Assembly (NCBI GenBank): GCA_020746835.1
Contig: JAGPNK010000038.1
Coordinates: 87,395 to 151,394, forward strand
Direction: 5' to 3'
DNA: 64,000 bases
Source of the DNA: Stachybotrys elegans
Taxonomy: Eukaryota; Ascomycota; Sordariomycetes; Hypocreales; Stachybotryaceae
Below are positions 1 to 11,200 of the stretch, piece by piece. The translations under genes were made by a program, and so were the position numbers. The notes beneath the pieces are model-generated. The model was not told where the DNA came from. It was given only the letters and a program-made list of their open reading frames with translations, and made no database searches. The stretch's first letter is position 1; every line of letters starts with the position of its first letter.

Positions 1-883
1 CGTGCCGCTGACACCATGGGGAATTCTTCAGACGCAGCCTGGTCTAAGCACTCCCAATAGACACCCTTCTCGGCGAAGATGAGAGAGCATTTCTTCCTGG
101 AGAACCCAACCACGAGAGTCCAGGGCGCTGCGCGGCTTGAACTTGTGCTGCTAGATGTTTGTATTGATACGCGGAGCAACATTCGCAAAGATCTTGAGCG
201 AGTGAGTTTGGTGATTCTCGCAGCTCTTTGGCAAGTGAAGGGTCCCGAGAGGGCATGGGAGACGAGTAGTCAGGGGCTCTACATTCGCGTCGTGGAAACA
301 ACCGCTGTTTGCACTTGTTGCGGCGGCCGCGACAATGGTAAACAGAGCGTTCCGGTATATTTGGCCCATTTTCTTGGCCTCAGCTTCCCAGTCTCCGAGT
401 TGGTCTTGCAGAATGCAGTGAATCAATCCATAAGTACCGTTGACCGAGGAAGCGGACGAGGGAGACAGCATCCCTGAAAGTCTTGGGAAGCAATTCGAGC
501 GATATCCCGATCTTCCTGTCCTGGAGCGTATCCTTGTTCGTAGTTAGGGCCTCGTCACCGCCCCATCTATGGCTGAGCCAAACGTAATCCCCAGTTTCCC
601 CTCCCTTGGTTTCGTAGAGGAAAGGTAGCCGAGAGCCATCAGGTGGGCCAACATCCAGGATCCTGGAAGGAAGAGGAGCAGGCTTCATCCTCCATCTTTC
701 ACAGTCGCTGTGGTTATCAAGGCAGCTCTGTAGCCACCACTGGGCACCCAGGGATCCTGTAGACGAGATTTCTTCGCTACATATGCCGTCGAGTACCTGA
801 CATAATTCATACCCCCTCTCCTTCTTTTTTTTTTTTTTTTTGGGTACGCGGCTGTTATTGATAGGCGTTATGGAGGCGGACAC
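1..883 (-). pseudogene. Broken HET-domain (heterokaryon incompatibility) gene, continuing off the left edge
   Basis: HET-domain proteins trigger vegetative incompatibility cell death in ascomycetes. The reading order on the minus strand shows the conserved blocks: YVWLSHRWGG and RYLWIDSL (380-883), then CILQD...YRNALFTIVAAAA (151-471), then GWVLQEEMLS (about 85-130), then IFAEKGVYWEC (about 35-80). The blocks lie in different frames: a two-base loss fits the step near 412-420, an in-frame TAG interrupts near 150, and a second shift lies near 80. Upstream of the domain the frame runs into a poly-T/poly-Lys tract (about 825-842), so the N-terminus is uncertain. The number of lesions makes a functional product unlikely. 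What remains is the HET core; any C-terminal part is outside the window. Confidence 0.85.
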
Positions 884-2935
884 TTTCTAGAGATTGGAAG
901 TTAGAGATACCCTCGGCCATCTGATTGCGATGTCCTCTAGTATTCCTATCCACGTCGCTCATTGCCGAGAAATTATTTCTTGTTTCCTCATATCAGAAGG
1001 AGAACACATGTAAACATATGTATATATTTATATTCTATGACCAGCACACTGAACACCATAGCCCATGGAACAAATCATGTCTTCCAGCTCGTTGAAGCCA
1101 TAGACCACTGTCTCCAGACGCAACGTCAGCGCCCTGGGCGCCATCCGCCGCTCCCTCTCCATCCATGGCGCTCATCAGTGCCGCAGGATCCCAATGATGC
1201 CCACACATCTGCAAACCATCCATGTTGGTGTCCATGGACATGAACGGCGTCAGCGGATCCAGCTCGCGCCCCTGACGCTGAAGATGCCATCTCCAGGCCT
1301 CGATTCCGACAGCGATGGTCACCGCGTTTGTACCAACAGGCGCTATTGAACAGTAGTCTGGCTGGCGGGACCGGCTTCAGGACCGCCCGCCAAGCCCGCA
1401 GGAATGGTAAGACGAACTGAGTCCTCCAAAGTGTCATTGAGATGACGTAGACATATGTGACGCTGGAGAAAAGCCATAGTGCAAGTTGAGGTAAGATGGA
1501 GCAAGTGTGTCAGACCTACCGATCGTGGTGGTTGTGTTGGTTTTGACATAAACCAGGCCAACCTGGAAGACTACAGATGGAAAATGGGAGAAACATTAGT
1601 GGCTGTTCATTTGGAATAGAATAAAAGAATAAGCAAGGTTGGAGCAAAATACTCCTTCACCATTGACCTTCCATGCCTCGAAGCCCGCAGCCTTAGCCTG
1701 CCGTGCTTCTAGTCGACCTGGGTCTTCACGACGATGGCATCAATGCGAGTATTCCCGAATTGTGCCAAAAGGCTCATCACTGAGGCCTCGGGTACCTCGA
1801 AGATGTGAGAACCTCGCGTTCAACATTGGTGTTGGCTATATAGGTCTCCCAGTGCTCGTGGAACCACAAGCCCTGGAGACGACGGGCAGGACCAACGTAA
1901 GCCATAGTTGAAGAAATGACCTGAGTTAATAGAGTGAATGATTGTCAAATTGCAGTGAAAGGCAGATAGTTGCCGGACAAGTAGAGCTAGCCGGGGGCCA
2001 TTTGGTCGGAATGATCGGCTTATATACATCAGCCGAACCCTCTTATGTACGTTGCTTTGGATAGGCAGAATCTTGCGTGGTGCCTTATCTTTTGATCTGA
2101 TGCACGAAGGATGTGCAGTTGTACGCTAAAAGACTACGGTCGACTTGGTCCGTGGGAAATAGCCAAGCAACAGTACTCTATTCGCATCACCTTCACACCT
2201 GGCGGGTCCTGGTCCTACATCAGCACTGATGCTCTAGTAAAACCCAACAATGAACATGGTTGGTTCAGCGACAGCACCGACGAGTCCGAGTTTGGCCTAT
2301 CGGTGTATTCATCAACGCTCCTAGCCAACTATCGAATGGAAAGCCTATCTACACGTCGTACAGGGACCAAGGCTGCACAACAAATGATATCAATAGCAAC
2401 TTTCTCTATCGCTACTTGAGCGCCAACGTCAGCGACGCGGCCATCTCCATGGCATATTCTATTCCCAATAGTTTCACGAACAATGGCTTCGCGGCTGGTT
2501 GGAACAAGCTAACTGCCATATTGCCTTTGTGACATGTATCCGAAAAGACATTAGAGCCAGCGAGAGGCGGACTGGAGATCGGGGTCTACAACACCATGTC
2601 AGATACATCCCCACATCAGGTACCAAGCTTATGCATCGCACCATTGTCCCCATTTCCAAGTAGTATGCGGCCGCTCATTCTTGGACCCAACTTTCTTGAC
2701 TGATGATTCGCGCAAACTCGGTGTGACCTCTTCGGTAGAAGCGTTGTCAAGCCCTAGTCTTGGGATGATAGCAGTCAGCACGCTCCAGCGTCTCGGTATA
2801 TCATTTGGTAGCCTTGTTTCGTGTGGGGAATACAATTTTCCTTCAATTCCCCGCATGAGCAACAAGGTTCTTATCTTGAACCAGGTAGGACCTGCAGTCA
2901 ACGGTGTGAACAAGCCTTGTTTGAACTGGCGCAGG
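884..2935. other. Stretch without a confident gene; one frame-broken coding remnant at about 2111-2532
   Basis: Between the HET remnant and the STAND pseudogene I find only short open frames. The best candidate on the plus strand reads about 2111-2340 in one frame (ending ...STLLANY) and continues at about 2300-2532 in another (INAPSQLSNGKPIYTSYRD... to NNGFAAGWNKL), which suggests a frameshifted or intron-split gene end. I do not recognise the family. A minus-strand open frame at 1035-1561 is also unrecognised and split over frames. Confidence 0.3.
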
Positions 2936-5900
2936 ATGTCAGGTTTCGAGGCTTTGGGCGTTGCATGCCTCATTTTCCAAGTCATCAGCTTCGCGCGGGA
3001 GACCACGGCCGTTTGCCTGGCAGTCTACAATGGCCAGCAGACACCCGATGCTGCATTCGAAGAAAAGGCCGCAACGATGGGAGAACTAGCGACAGAAATT
3101 GAAAGCGAATGCCAGCAGCCTGCCACTCATGAAACAAAGACGCTGAGAGAATTTGCTGCAAAAGTCCACACGACAGCAGACGCAGTGGCAAGAGAGATGC
3201 AAAATATCACCAAGCATAACAAAAAAGGCAGTGCATGGAAAGCTATCAGAGTAGCAGCGGCTTCACTGACGCATCGGCGAAGAATAGAGGACTTGGACCG
3301 AACTTTGTCTCATTATCAAAGTGTCATGTCCCAGATGATACAGAAAGACACCAAGTAAGTAGAGGTGCTTGCTACATGTTGCTCCCCACGCTGAGTTATA
3401 TTAGCTTTTGAGTCAAAGCGTAGCAAATCCAGGCGCTGGAGCAATTTAAGATGCTCGATGCCAACTTCCAAAACATGGTTCGCCAGGTTGGCGCGGGCAA
3501 CGCGGGGGTCAAAGTCGTTATTGAAATGGAACATATTGGAACACGGTAACATTTTACGAAACAAATAAGCATGGAGGATGCGCTCAAGGAACACATAGAC
3601 AACGCGATGAGACGGGCGTAGATGATCCAGGCAGCAGAATGACAATACGAATATTTCCTCAGTAGCTTAAAGCCTCTGGCAATGAGAGAAAGAGAAAATG
3701 CAATCATGGAGCCAGGCGACGCTGAATTCTCACGAGTATTCAAGTCGTTTCATATAGGGGCAATGCGGATGCTAGGTCGTGGGTAAGCTCGAGCAGGCAT
3801 CGGTGGGAAGATAAGAGCACTGATAATCGTCACAGCTCCCCTGTTCACCCAGAACTGAAAGAAATCGACGCGGTTTGGAAGAGCTTTTTGGATTGGTTAA
3901 AGTCTGAAGCTGGTGTCTACTGGATTTCTGGGATTGTAGGGTCGGGAAAGAGTATGCTTGTTAAATTCATAATTCGATATAGCTAACTATAGCAGCTACT
4001 TAACCTCTGGCGGCCTGGAACCAAGATTCTGGCACACTTTTTCTGAAAGATTGGATCGCTGTCTCAGAATAACTTGAAAGGTCTGCTTAGCTCTTTGGTG
4101 TACTAGCTGCTAGAGAATGATGATGACTGGCACCTTATGGGTTGTATATGGAGGGCTTATGCATCAATGATCCAGTTGAAAAAGCATTACCACGACTGGT
4201 TGATACCGGAGCTAGAAACGGTACTGTCTATAGCAATACACCAATATAAAACGGCACTGTGTATCTTTATAGATGGTTTGGATGAGTTTGTAGGTATGGA
4301 TGTACCTGAGGTACTCCTGCTAAGAATTGAATAGCTGGCTAGGCATGAAAACACTAAGGTGTATGCGTCTAGCTGACTGGAGCCGTGATTTGCAGAGGTG
4401 CTAGGCAGTTGTCTATCCCTGGAACTACAAGATATAACTAGACTAGAGATGGTGAGATATCTATAGAGGAGGTTTAGTGATATCAATGTTAACTAAGTTG
4501 AGCTTGGTAGATGGTTGATTATGCTGATAAACAAAGCATAAGGGTTATTCCTCTGGATATGGCTAGTATTGAAAAGCCTCCATGATGGGATCAAGAACAG
4601 GGACAGCTGGGAATTTCTAGAAAGGCATCTCAAAACTCTACTAGATGAAATCGACGCGCTGTACGCGGATATGTGGAAGAGACTGAACCACGATGTATAT
4701 CGGGAGGCCGCTGCAAAATATTTCCTGCTTGCCATCGCAACGCGGAAATTCCGCCTGGGAATCGAGATTGGCATACCAGGAGCTCTCTCAGTGGAAGCAG
4801 CTTGCCGGCTGATGGATATTGTGTGTGCACACAAACTAACAGGCAAAGGCGGGCTGCTCTTGGAAGAGTTGGAGACCATGGGTAGTGACGTGATGTTGGC
4901 GCTGTGTGCCAAACCGAACGGGAGATCCAGGTCCAGTGTGCTGGCCTCCTCGTGGTACGCGCTAGCCAGCTGACTCGAGATATGGCGGAACTAGAGCCAG
5001 AGAGGGCCCTTTGCGCCCCAGCATTCGCGACGGTGGACTTTTTGCATCGCGCGGCGTATGACTTCCTTGTTGACACCGAGGCTGGCAAGCAGGTCATAGG
5101 CCATAGCAAGATGACCCTGGCGCAGGCGGGTTTAGCAATGCTACGTGCGGCTTTGGCCATGGTTTGGTTTGTGAACAGGAACTTGGGAGGCTATGCAACA
5201 TGCGAGGAGTGGCTACAAGCCTTGGCAAGCCTTTCGAGCCAGGAGGAGTGCAACCCAAGCGAGATTGTCGCGACGATACGCGCAGCCGGAAAGGTGTATG
5301 AGAAGCATTATCTGGAAGGGTTTCTGCATACGCGCTATGGGCCAAGAGTCCCTTTCCTCAGCCTTGCCATTCAGATACACAACCTCGACAGCTTCACAGG
5401 GCCATTGATCGAGGAAGCAACCCCGGCGCAGGCCACTGAAATATTGCGAGCTGGCTGGTGGTTCTCCCGAATTTGGGACAATTACATCGTCCCTCCACAA
5501 CAACAGTGCAGAGGCTTCTTTTGGCCAGCGTTGATCCTCATGCTCCCGCCTACTGCGTTGTGGGATTCAGCAAGCATAAGCCACTAATAGCCGACCAGCG
5601 CACTGCATTCTCGAACATTTTAGCCCTTGCCTGACATCGGTACGATCCATTAGGCTGGGCATCAGTCCTTGAGTCAGCTAGGCTCATCCTCGACAGCACA
5701 AATACCTGCGCCGACTTGAATCAACGATTGCTGCTGCCGCCATTCGACTCACGTGGTACCCGGTACAATCTGGAGTTATCGTGGGGCCTCTGGCCAGATC
5801 TACTCTACGGGCCATCCCGCGGAAACTTGCTAGTCCTGGAAGTCAACATACACTTCATGTTGCAATCCTTGTTGCAGCGAGCCTCGCACCACGTTCCTGA

Positions 5901-6165
5901 TGACGCGAAGGGAACCTGCTCCCAGCTGCAGGCACGAATCGTCAGCCCGCATATCCGAATTCGACTGGTCGTGGCATCTGGAGTTGATAAACACCAGCGA
6001 ACCACGTACCAAATATCAGACAAGCATGCAATGCAGCATGCGTTTAGTCGGTTCATTGCTTCCGGCGGGCTGGACGACGGTCATGATGCAGAATTGTACG
6101 AGGAGATGGATTCTCACTTCCAGAATCTTGAACGCCAGGCCAGATTCCCGGCGACGACATGGTAG
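2936..6165 (+). pseudogene. STAND/NLR (NACHT-type) gene damaged by RIP-like mutations
   Basis: The start MSGFEALGVACLIFQVISFA at 2936 is the typical opening of one class of fungal STAND N-terminal domains and stays open to about 3355. After an intron-like gap comes AVWKSFLDWLKSEAG followed by a Walker A loop, GIVGSGKSML (about 3870-3975), a block corresponding to the usual HFFWKIGS..Q.N.KGLL but with TGA in place of Trp and TAG in place of Gln (about 4030-4110), and a Walker B, CIFIDGLDEF (about 4260-4290). The C-terminal half continues in pieces (4569-4973, 4904-5587, 5716-6165). Several stops are TGG-to-TGA or CAG-to-TAG, the change expected from RIP, and there are also frameshifts. Intact relatives would act as intracellular sensors in non-self recognition; this copy should be dead. 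Confidence 0.85.
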
Positions 6166-6169
6166 AAAG

Positions 6170-6569
6170 AACCGACGTCGAATCACTGATCGAAGAGCTT
6201 TGCGACGAGGGGCTTGGCCTTTGTTCTTTTCAAGATTCTGGGCTCGCTTGGCCATACTATGAAGGTTCTAAGGTGGAAGGGTAGACTAAGTTCTTTCCTA
6301 GGATAAAACATAAGAGTGGATTTATAGTTATAAAAAATTACCTTATCTATCTGCTTTACTTAGAAGCTTTTATACTTTCTTAATACCTGCTCCTACCTAT
6401 ATATTAGTATAATAGCAAGTATAGCTAACTTAAGCTTGCTACTCTATATAGACAGCCTAGTTATAGCTTTCTTATTATTTCTCTTTACTGTTTATAACTG
6501 TACTAATTAGCAGAGCTCTAATATAGTAACTAATATACCTATACCGTCTTTTCCTATAGGCAGCGCCGT
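6170..6569. other. AT-rich, RIP-like spacer
   Basis: After the STAND remnant the sequence becomes strongly AT-rich with many TA steps (about 6290-6560) and no sustained open frame. It resembles the larger island at 12.9-14.0 kb and is probably RIP-mutated repeat debris. Confidence 0.5.
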
Positions 6570-7091
6570 TTAGAGGGAACTAATAGCCTCTCTAATTATA
6601 TAGAAAAACAGAGGCGTAGACAGACCGGGAGGCAGGTCCGAGAAGAATTCATCTCTTGATACTAGGCGTGTGGTCTGTTGGCTAGGTTGGGCATGCTCTG
6701 GCTTATCTTCTCCCTTGCTCTCCTTAAGATTTATATCCTTTGTCTCGACCCATTGAATCTCGAACATGCTCCTCGCCACGGCGATTTCGTCAGCCGAGCG
6801 TCTTTGTTCTAGAGCCTTATTATAAGGGTTGTTTGCATCCTTCAAGGCCAGAGCTTTGAAGTCTTTCATGACAGACCCGTTGGGGCTGGATTCATCAACA
6901 TTGTAGAATCCAACAAAGCCCCAGAGCTGGCCATGATACCATTTTCTCCACGTCGTGAGCCACTCGGGTGGAGAGGGTGAAGCCGGAACGTGTGCCTGAG
7001 CTTGCTCTCCTGCGGTGGACTCTTGCACGGTGCCAAGATACCTCGGCGGTGGAGCTACGGTCGTGGGCTGGTCTGGGTTTGAATCTTCCAT
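6570..7091 (-). CDS. Hypothetical protein, 173 residues
   Basis: Open frame starting MEDSNPDQPTT with a Pro/Thr-rich first 50 residues, then EWLTTWRKWYHGQLWGFVGF and a charged middle. I do not recognise the family. A second minus-strand frame, 7055-7330 (MIRPDKPSPFTLELHQ...), overlaps its start in another phase; the two may be one gene split by an intron or a frameshift. It sits between AT-rich debris and another unknown minus-strand gene, pointing the same way. Existence as a real gene is uncertain. Confidence 0.35.
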   Translation of the reverse strand: MEDSNPDQPTTVAPPPRYLGTVQESTAGEQAQAHVPASPSPPEWLTTWRKWYHGQLWGFVGFYNVDESSPNGSVMKDFKALALKDANNPYNKALEQRRSADEIAVARSMFEIQWVETKDINLKESKGEDKPEHAQPSQQTTRLVSRDEFFSDLPPGLSTPLFFYIIREAISSL

Positions 7092-7394
7092 ACGGGTATG
7101 TAGGATTTCCCGGTCCCGCGCCCCAAGGGATAGAGATCAGTGACTTCGAGGAGGCCCCCTTTGACGATAATGACGATATCAACACGATAGATGACAACTG
7201 GCAACGGCAGAGAACAAGAGTATTTCTCAAATAAATTGTCCACACGTAGAGAAGGTATGGGTAGGAAGTTGGCAGTGACTTCTTGATGCAATTCAAGAGT
7301 AAAGGGCGATGGTTTATCTGGCCGAATCATGATTTCTTTGCTTCTTGTTCAAAAGTTCAACCTGATGACTAGAAAAGCTTATCTCTGGCCGCTG

Positions 7395-8027
7395 CTATAC
7401 ATGTCTGCACCAAGGGACCTCGAGAGCCTGCTGTTCCCATCCGGTCACACATTGAATTTTATCAGAACCCGTGAATCTAAAGTAAATGCTCCAAGTCTTG
7501 GCTTGCCCGTTCCATGTGTCCTCCTTCCAAAACTCATTCGTCATTCGAATTGCGCCTTGCTCGTCTTTGTCAGAGAAAAACCTGATTAGGTCAAGCAGAA
7601 CGGATCGTGTTTTCATCCGCTTGAGCCCCCATATTGCGGCTACAATCTCGACATCTGGGAAAGCTACTATCTTATACGGACTCTCCAATCGTTGAATAGC
7701 CGTTCTGAGGCGTCCTGTTCTTGAAATATGGATGCTGCCGAATGTCTCAGGTGCGTTCAGCACGTACAGAGACTCGTCGCCCTCGAACTGGTAGAGCACA
7801 GTGAGTGTCTTGATGCGACCGTAATGTGGATCTGGTGATAGAAAATGCACCATCCGGTCCATCTCAATGTCCATGGTCCCGTCTTGGGCACACAATTCTC
7901 GTATTTTTTCCGTAACAATGACTCCTCCGAAAGTTGCCGCATGAACCCAGAGTCCGCAAGAGGTATTTCCGAGAACAGGCAGTTCACTACCCGTTGACTC
8001 CACAAGATTCCAGTCAAGAAAGGTCAT
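7395..8027 (-). CDS. Hypothetical protein, 210 residues, divergent neighbour of the Goodbye-NACHT gene
   Basis: A clean open frame beginning MTFLDWNLVESTG. Sequence composition is that of a soluble globular protein (ATFGGVIVTEKI, YGRIKTLTVLYQFEGDESLYV, FPDVEIVAAIWGLKRM) with no signal peptide or membrane segment. I do not recognise a family. Its start codon lies about 270 bp from the start of the NLR gene on the other strand, so the two share an intergenic promoter region. In fungi, genes beside NLRs can encode the partner effector; that role here is only inference from position. Confidence 0.5.
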   Translation of the reverse strand: MTFLDWNLVESTGSELPVLGNTSCGLWVHAATFGGVIVTEKIRELCAQDGTMDIEMDRMVHFLSPDPHYGRIKTLTVLYQFEGDESLYVLNAPETFGSIHISRTGRLRTAIQRLESPYKIVAFPDVEIVAAIWGLKRMKTRSVLLDLIRFFSDKDEQGAIRMTNEFWKEDTWNGQAKTWSIYFRFTGSDKIQCVTGWEQQALEVPWCRHV

Positions 8028-8297
8028 GGCAGCGGCGTGTTGGATTCAGAGTGTGATCGCACTGTAAGCAGGTTGATGTATATGCCTCGATTGCAACTTG
8101 TCGAGGCAACGCGTTAGTGAGGCGATTTTGCCGACCTGATGAGGACGAGTCAGCAGACCAATTTTGACCCATAAAATGCCCAATGGGATACAGACCAGCG
8201 ACTTGGAGGAGTTGACCCATAAAATGGGAGGGAAATAATTACCCCGCTCGAGAACACCCAGACCGTGGCTCCCGCGGCACATTATCTCGAGAACACT
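8028..8297. promoter_or_regulatory. Shared divergent promoter region
   Basis: A 270-bp gap separates the divergent starts at 8027 (minus) and 8298 (plus). Within it a short segment is repeated: gacccataaaatg occurs at about 8166 and again at about 8214. No clear TATA box stands out. The shared spacer would allow co-regulation; nothing in the sequence proves it. Confidence 0.35.
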
Positions 8298-11200
8298 ATG
8301 GCTGAAGAGCAGGAAGCAAAGCTGTGGAGCGAGGCCATCAAGGCCTACGAGGACGAACTCAAGGAGGAAAGCCATGTACGCGGCCGACTGGATGTGCTGC
8401 GCAGCATTGTCTCTTCTCGTGACTTGGAGAAACATGTCGAAAACTGGGGTGACGGTTTTGGAGACTTCCGACAGCGGCATCACAGCTTGTGGAAGAGGAT
8501 CAAGAGGTTCAGCTACCCGCTCCAAGTTATCCTTCGAACTGTCTCGGAGCCTCTTTCGCAGAGTTTTGTCGGCATTCCAGTCAGTGTGGTTATAGCAGCC
8601 ATGCTCAACATTGTCCAGGTAGGCGAGAACTCCAGCAAAGGTTGAACGATGCTCATGTATACTAGGCGACTGAAAAAGTCAGCGACAGCTACGACCAGAT
8701 AGAGGTCATGTTTCGTCACCTCACCAGCTTTGTATCAAGACTAGAGTCGTACAGTGGGAGTAACATGGAGGAGCCACTGAGAAGGGAAATTGGTGCTGCA
8801 TTGCTTATGTCGGTAAACACGTACTCCCGCTATATGGATTTGCGTACTAACGACGATGTGTCATTCTAGCCTATTGAGGATACTTGGAAGGTAGGAGAAC
8901 CCATCGGTGGTTGCATTCATCTACTAAGTTTCTAGATCCCAACATCTTATTCGGCGTGGCAGATTCAGTGCGTGACCACACCGTCATTTATTCCATCACA
9001 TTGACCTTCTCATAGAGCATGGTATGGCCATGGTCCTGGGCAAAGATGAGCGCACGCAACAACTGCTTAAAGATTTGGAACAAGCCTTGGATCTAGAACA
9101 CAGCATGGTTTTGGCTTTGAATTACCGGAATGTTGTGCAAACGCAAAAGGCCGTAGGAGACATCAAAGAGACGCTTGAGCGTATACTCCTGCCCAAGGCT
9201 AACGATACAGGATCAGAGGCGGGCAAATTGGAAAGCCGCATCAGACAGAGGTTAGTGGGTGAGAAATCAGCGGAGAAGAACGTCAAAAATATCTTTGACA
9301 AGAACAAGAACGATTTGGTGAGCGGCACTGCGGTATGTGAAGATAGTGCCGGCCTTGTTTGCGTTGGCTAAATAAAAACAGGCTTGGTTACGGGAGGAAT
9401 CTTTATTCCAAGAATGGGAAAAGGGCGAAATTCAGGTACTTTGGCTCGTGGGAGATGCCGGCCTGGGGAAGTCATACTTGGCAACATCGTTGATCCAAGA
9501 CTTTCAGGCTCGGCGTGACCAGCGGACAGCAACAGCAAGGCTGGTTGCATACTTCTTCATCAAAGAGGACGATGACGAGCTCCGGGACGCAAACATTATT
9601 CTCAAGACTGTTGCATGGCAACTGCAATTCCAGGATGAAGCCTATCGCAAGCACGTTGGTGAGGTGTTGACCGGAGACGTCACGCTAAGCAGTACCGAAG
9701 AGACGTGGAAAAGTCTGTTTGTCGACTTTTACCTCCCGTCGTTGGCCAATTCAGCAACCATGGTGATCATAGACGGTCTTGATGAGGCAGACGAGACTCG
9801 TGTTACACTGTTGAGATTATTAGCTGGTCGTGGAAGGGAGAAAACAAGCGATTTGCTTCAATTCATCATAATTGGCCGGAAAGAGATGCTGCAGACCGAC
9901 AGCCTGCATCTAGATCCCAACTGTGTTCGGAAACAAATCGAGGTTGGCAAATCGAAAAGCAGCATGGATATTGAGAAATATGTCCGCAAGCGAATCAACG
10001 CTATGAAGCTATTCCGGCAGCTAAGAAAAACTAAGGGGGAAACGTTGGCACGACAAAGGGGCTCAATTTGGGCAAAAAAGATTCTTCATATCGCCCAGGG
10101 CGTATTCCTTCTTGTCAAGTTGTTTCTTGACGAAATCGAATTTTCAGAGCGTTCTGAAGACGTCGAAGATGCACTGGATAGACCACCGAGTGGGCTGCAC
10201 CAAATGATTCAGCGACTGTTCCGAAGGCTTGAGGAGGATGCTCGGGGAAACCACACCAAACAGATGGTTCGCCTCATCCTGCTCCATACCTCTTACTCGC
10301 GCCGCACGGCTCTGGTAGGCGAGGTCGACGTGCTACTGAATGCCATCAACGGAGGCACGGGCTTTGTGTTGTGGGAATGTCTCACGACAGAGCTTGGGTC
10401 AATATTCGACCTAACGTCTTCAGAACAAACTGGGGATGATGTAGAAGTCAAGGAGGGCACGCTGCCAGACGATTCCGAGACGCGCACGCCAGACGGAGTG
10501 CTGGATCTCGATTTTCGAACAGACGAGGAGTGGGATGGTGGCGAAGCGGAACTTGACGAACTGGATTTCGACCTGGATATTCAAGAAGAAAAGACCATGG
10601 GAAGAGTCAACACATTTACGAAATGGGAGTTTGATACCGCCTTGACTGAAGACCAGATCAAAGCCCCGTTACGCTTTTCCCATCAACTCATTCTGGAGGG
10701 TATCCGACAGGGGTCTCAAACGGGGCTGTCTTTGCTCCCCGACGCTGAGACGGCAGAGATTGACATGTCATTAAACTGCTTGAGAATTTTGCGAGCCATT
10801 CTGCCAGCAAGTCGAGACTGGCATTTCTTGGCGGACTATTCACTCCGAAGCCTCGCCTTTCACCTCAAACGGGCAATAGTACAGGAACATCGGGCCAGTG
10901 ACGCCCAAAGGAGAGGGCTACTTGAACATTTACACTGGCTGTTTGGAACGGAACGCGGTACAGGGTTTTTGATCAAGGCAATTCATGGTTCACAGCTCCG
11001 AGGGCTAGCTGGGCCAAGCCAGGGGGCCGGCAAAACCTATGACATGTGGAATCACGAGTCGTTTTGGGAGACTTGGGTGGCAACCAATGAGAACCTTCTC
11101 ATTGTCCAGGCTTGGCTCCGGACGTGGCATCGGGTTTCATGGCCGGATGGAAGCCATGCAATTAGGGCATGGTGCGAGACAGTATCTGAATCACTCGCCG

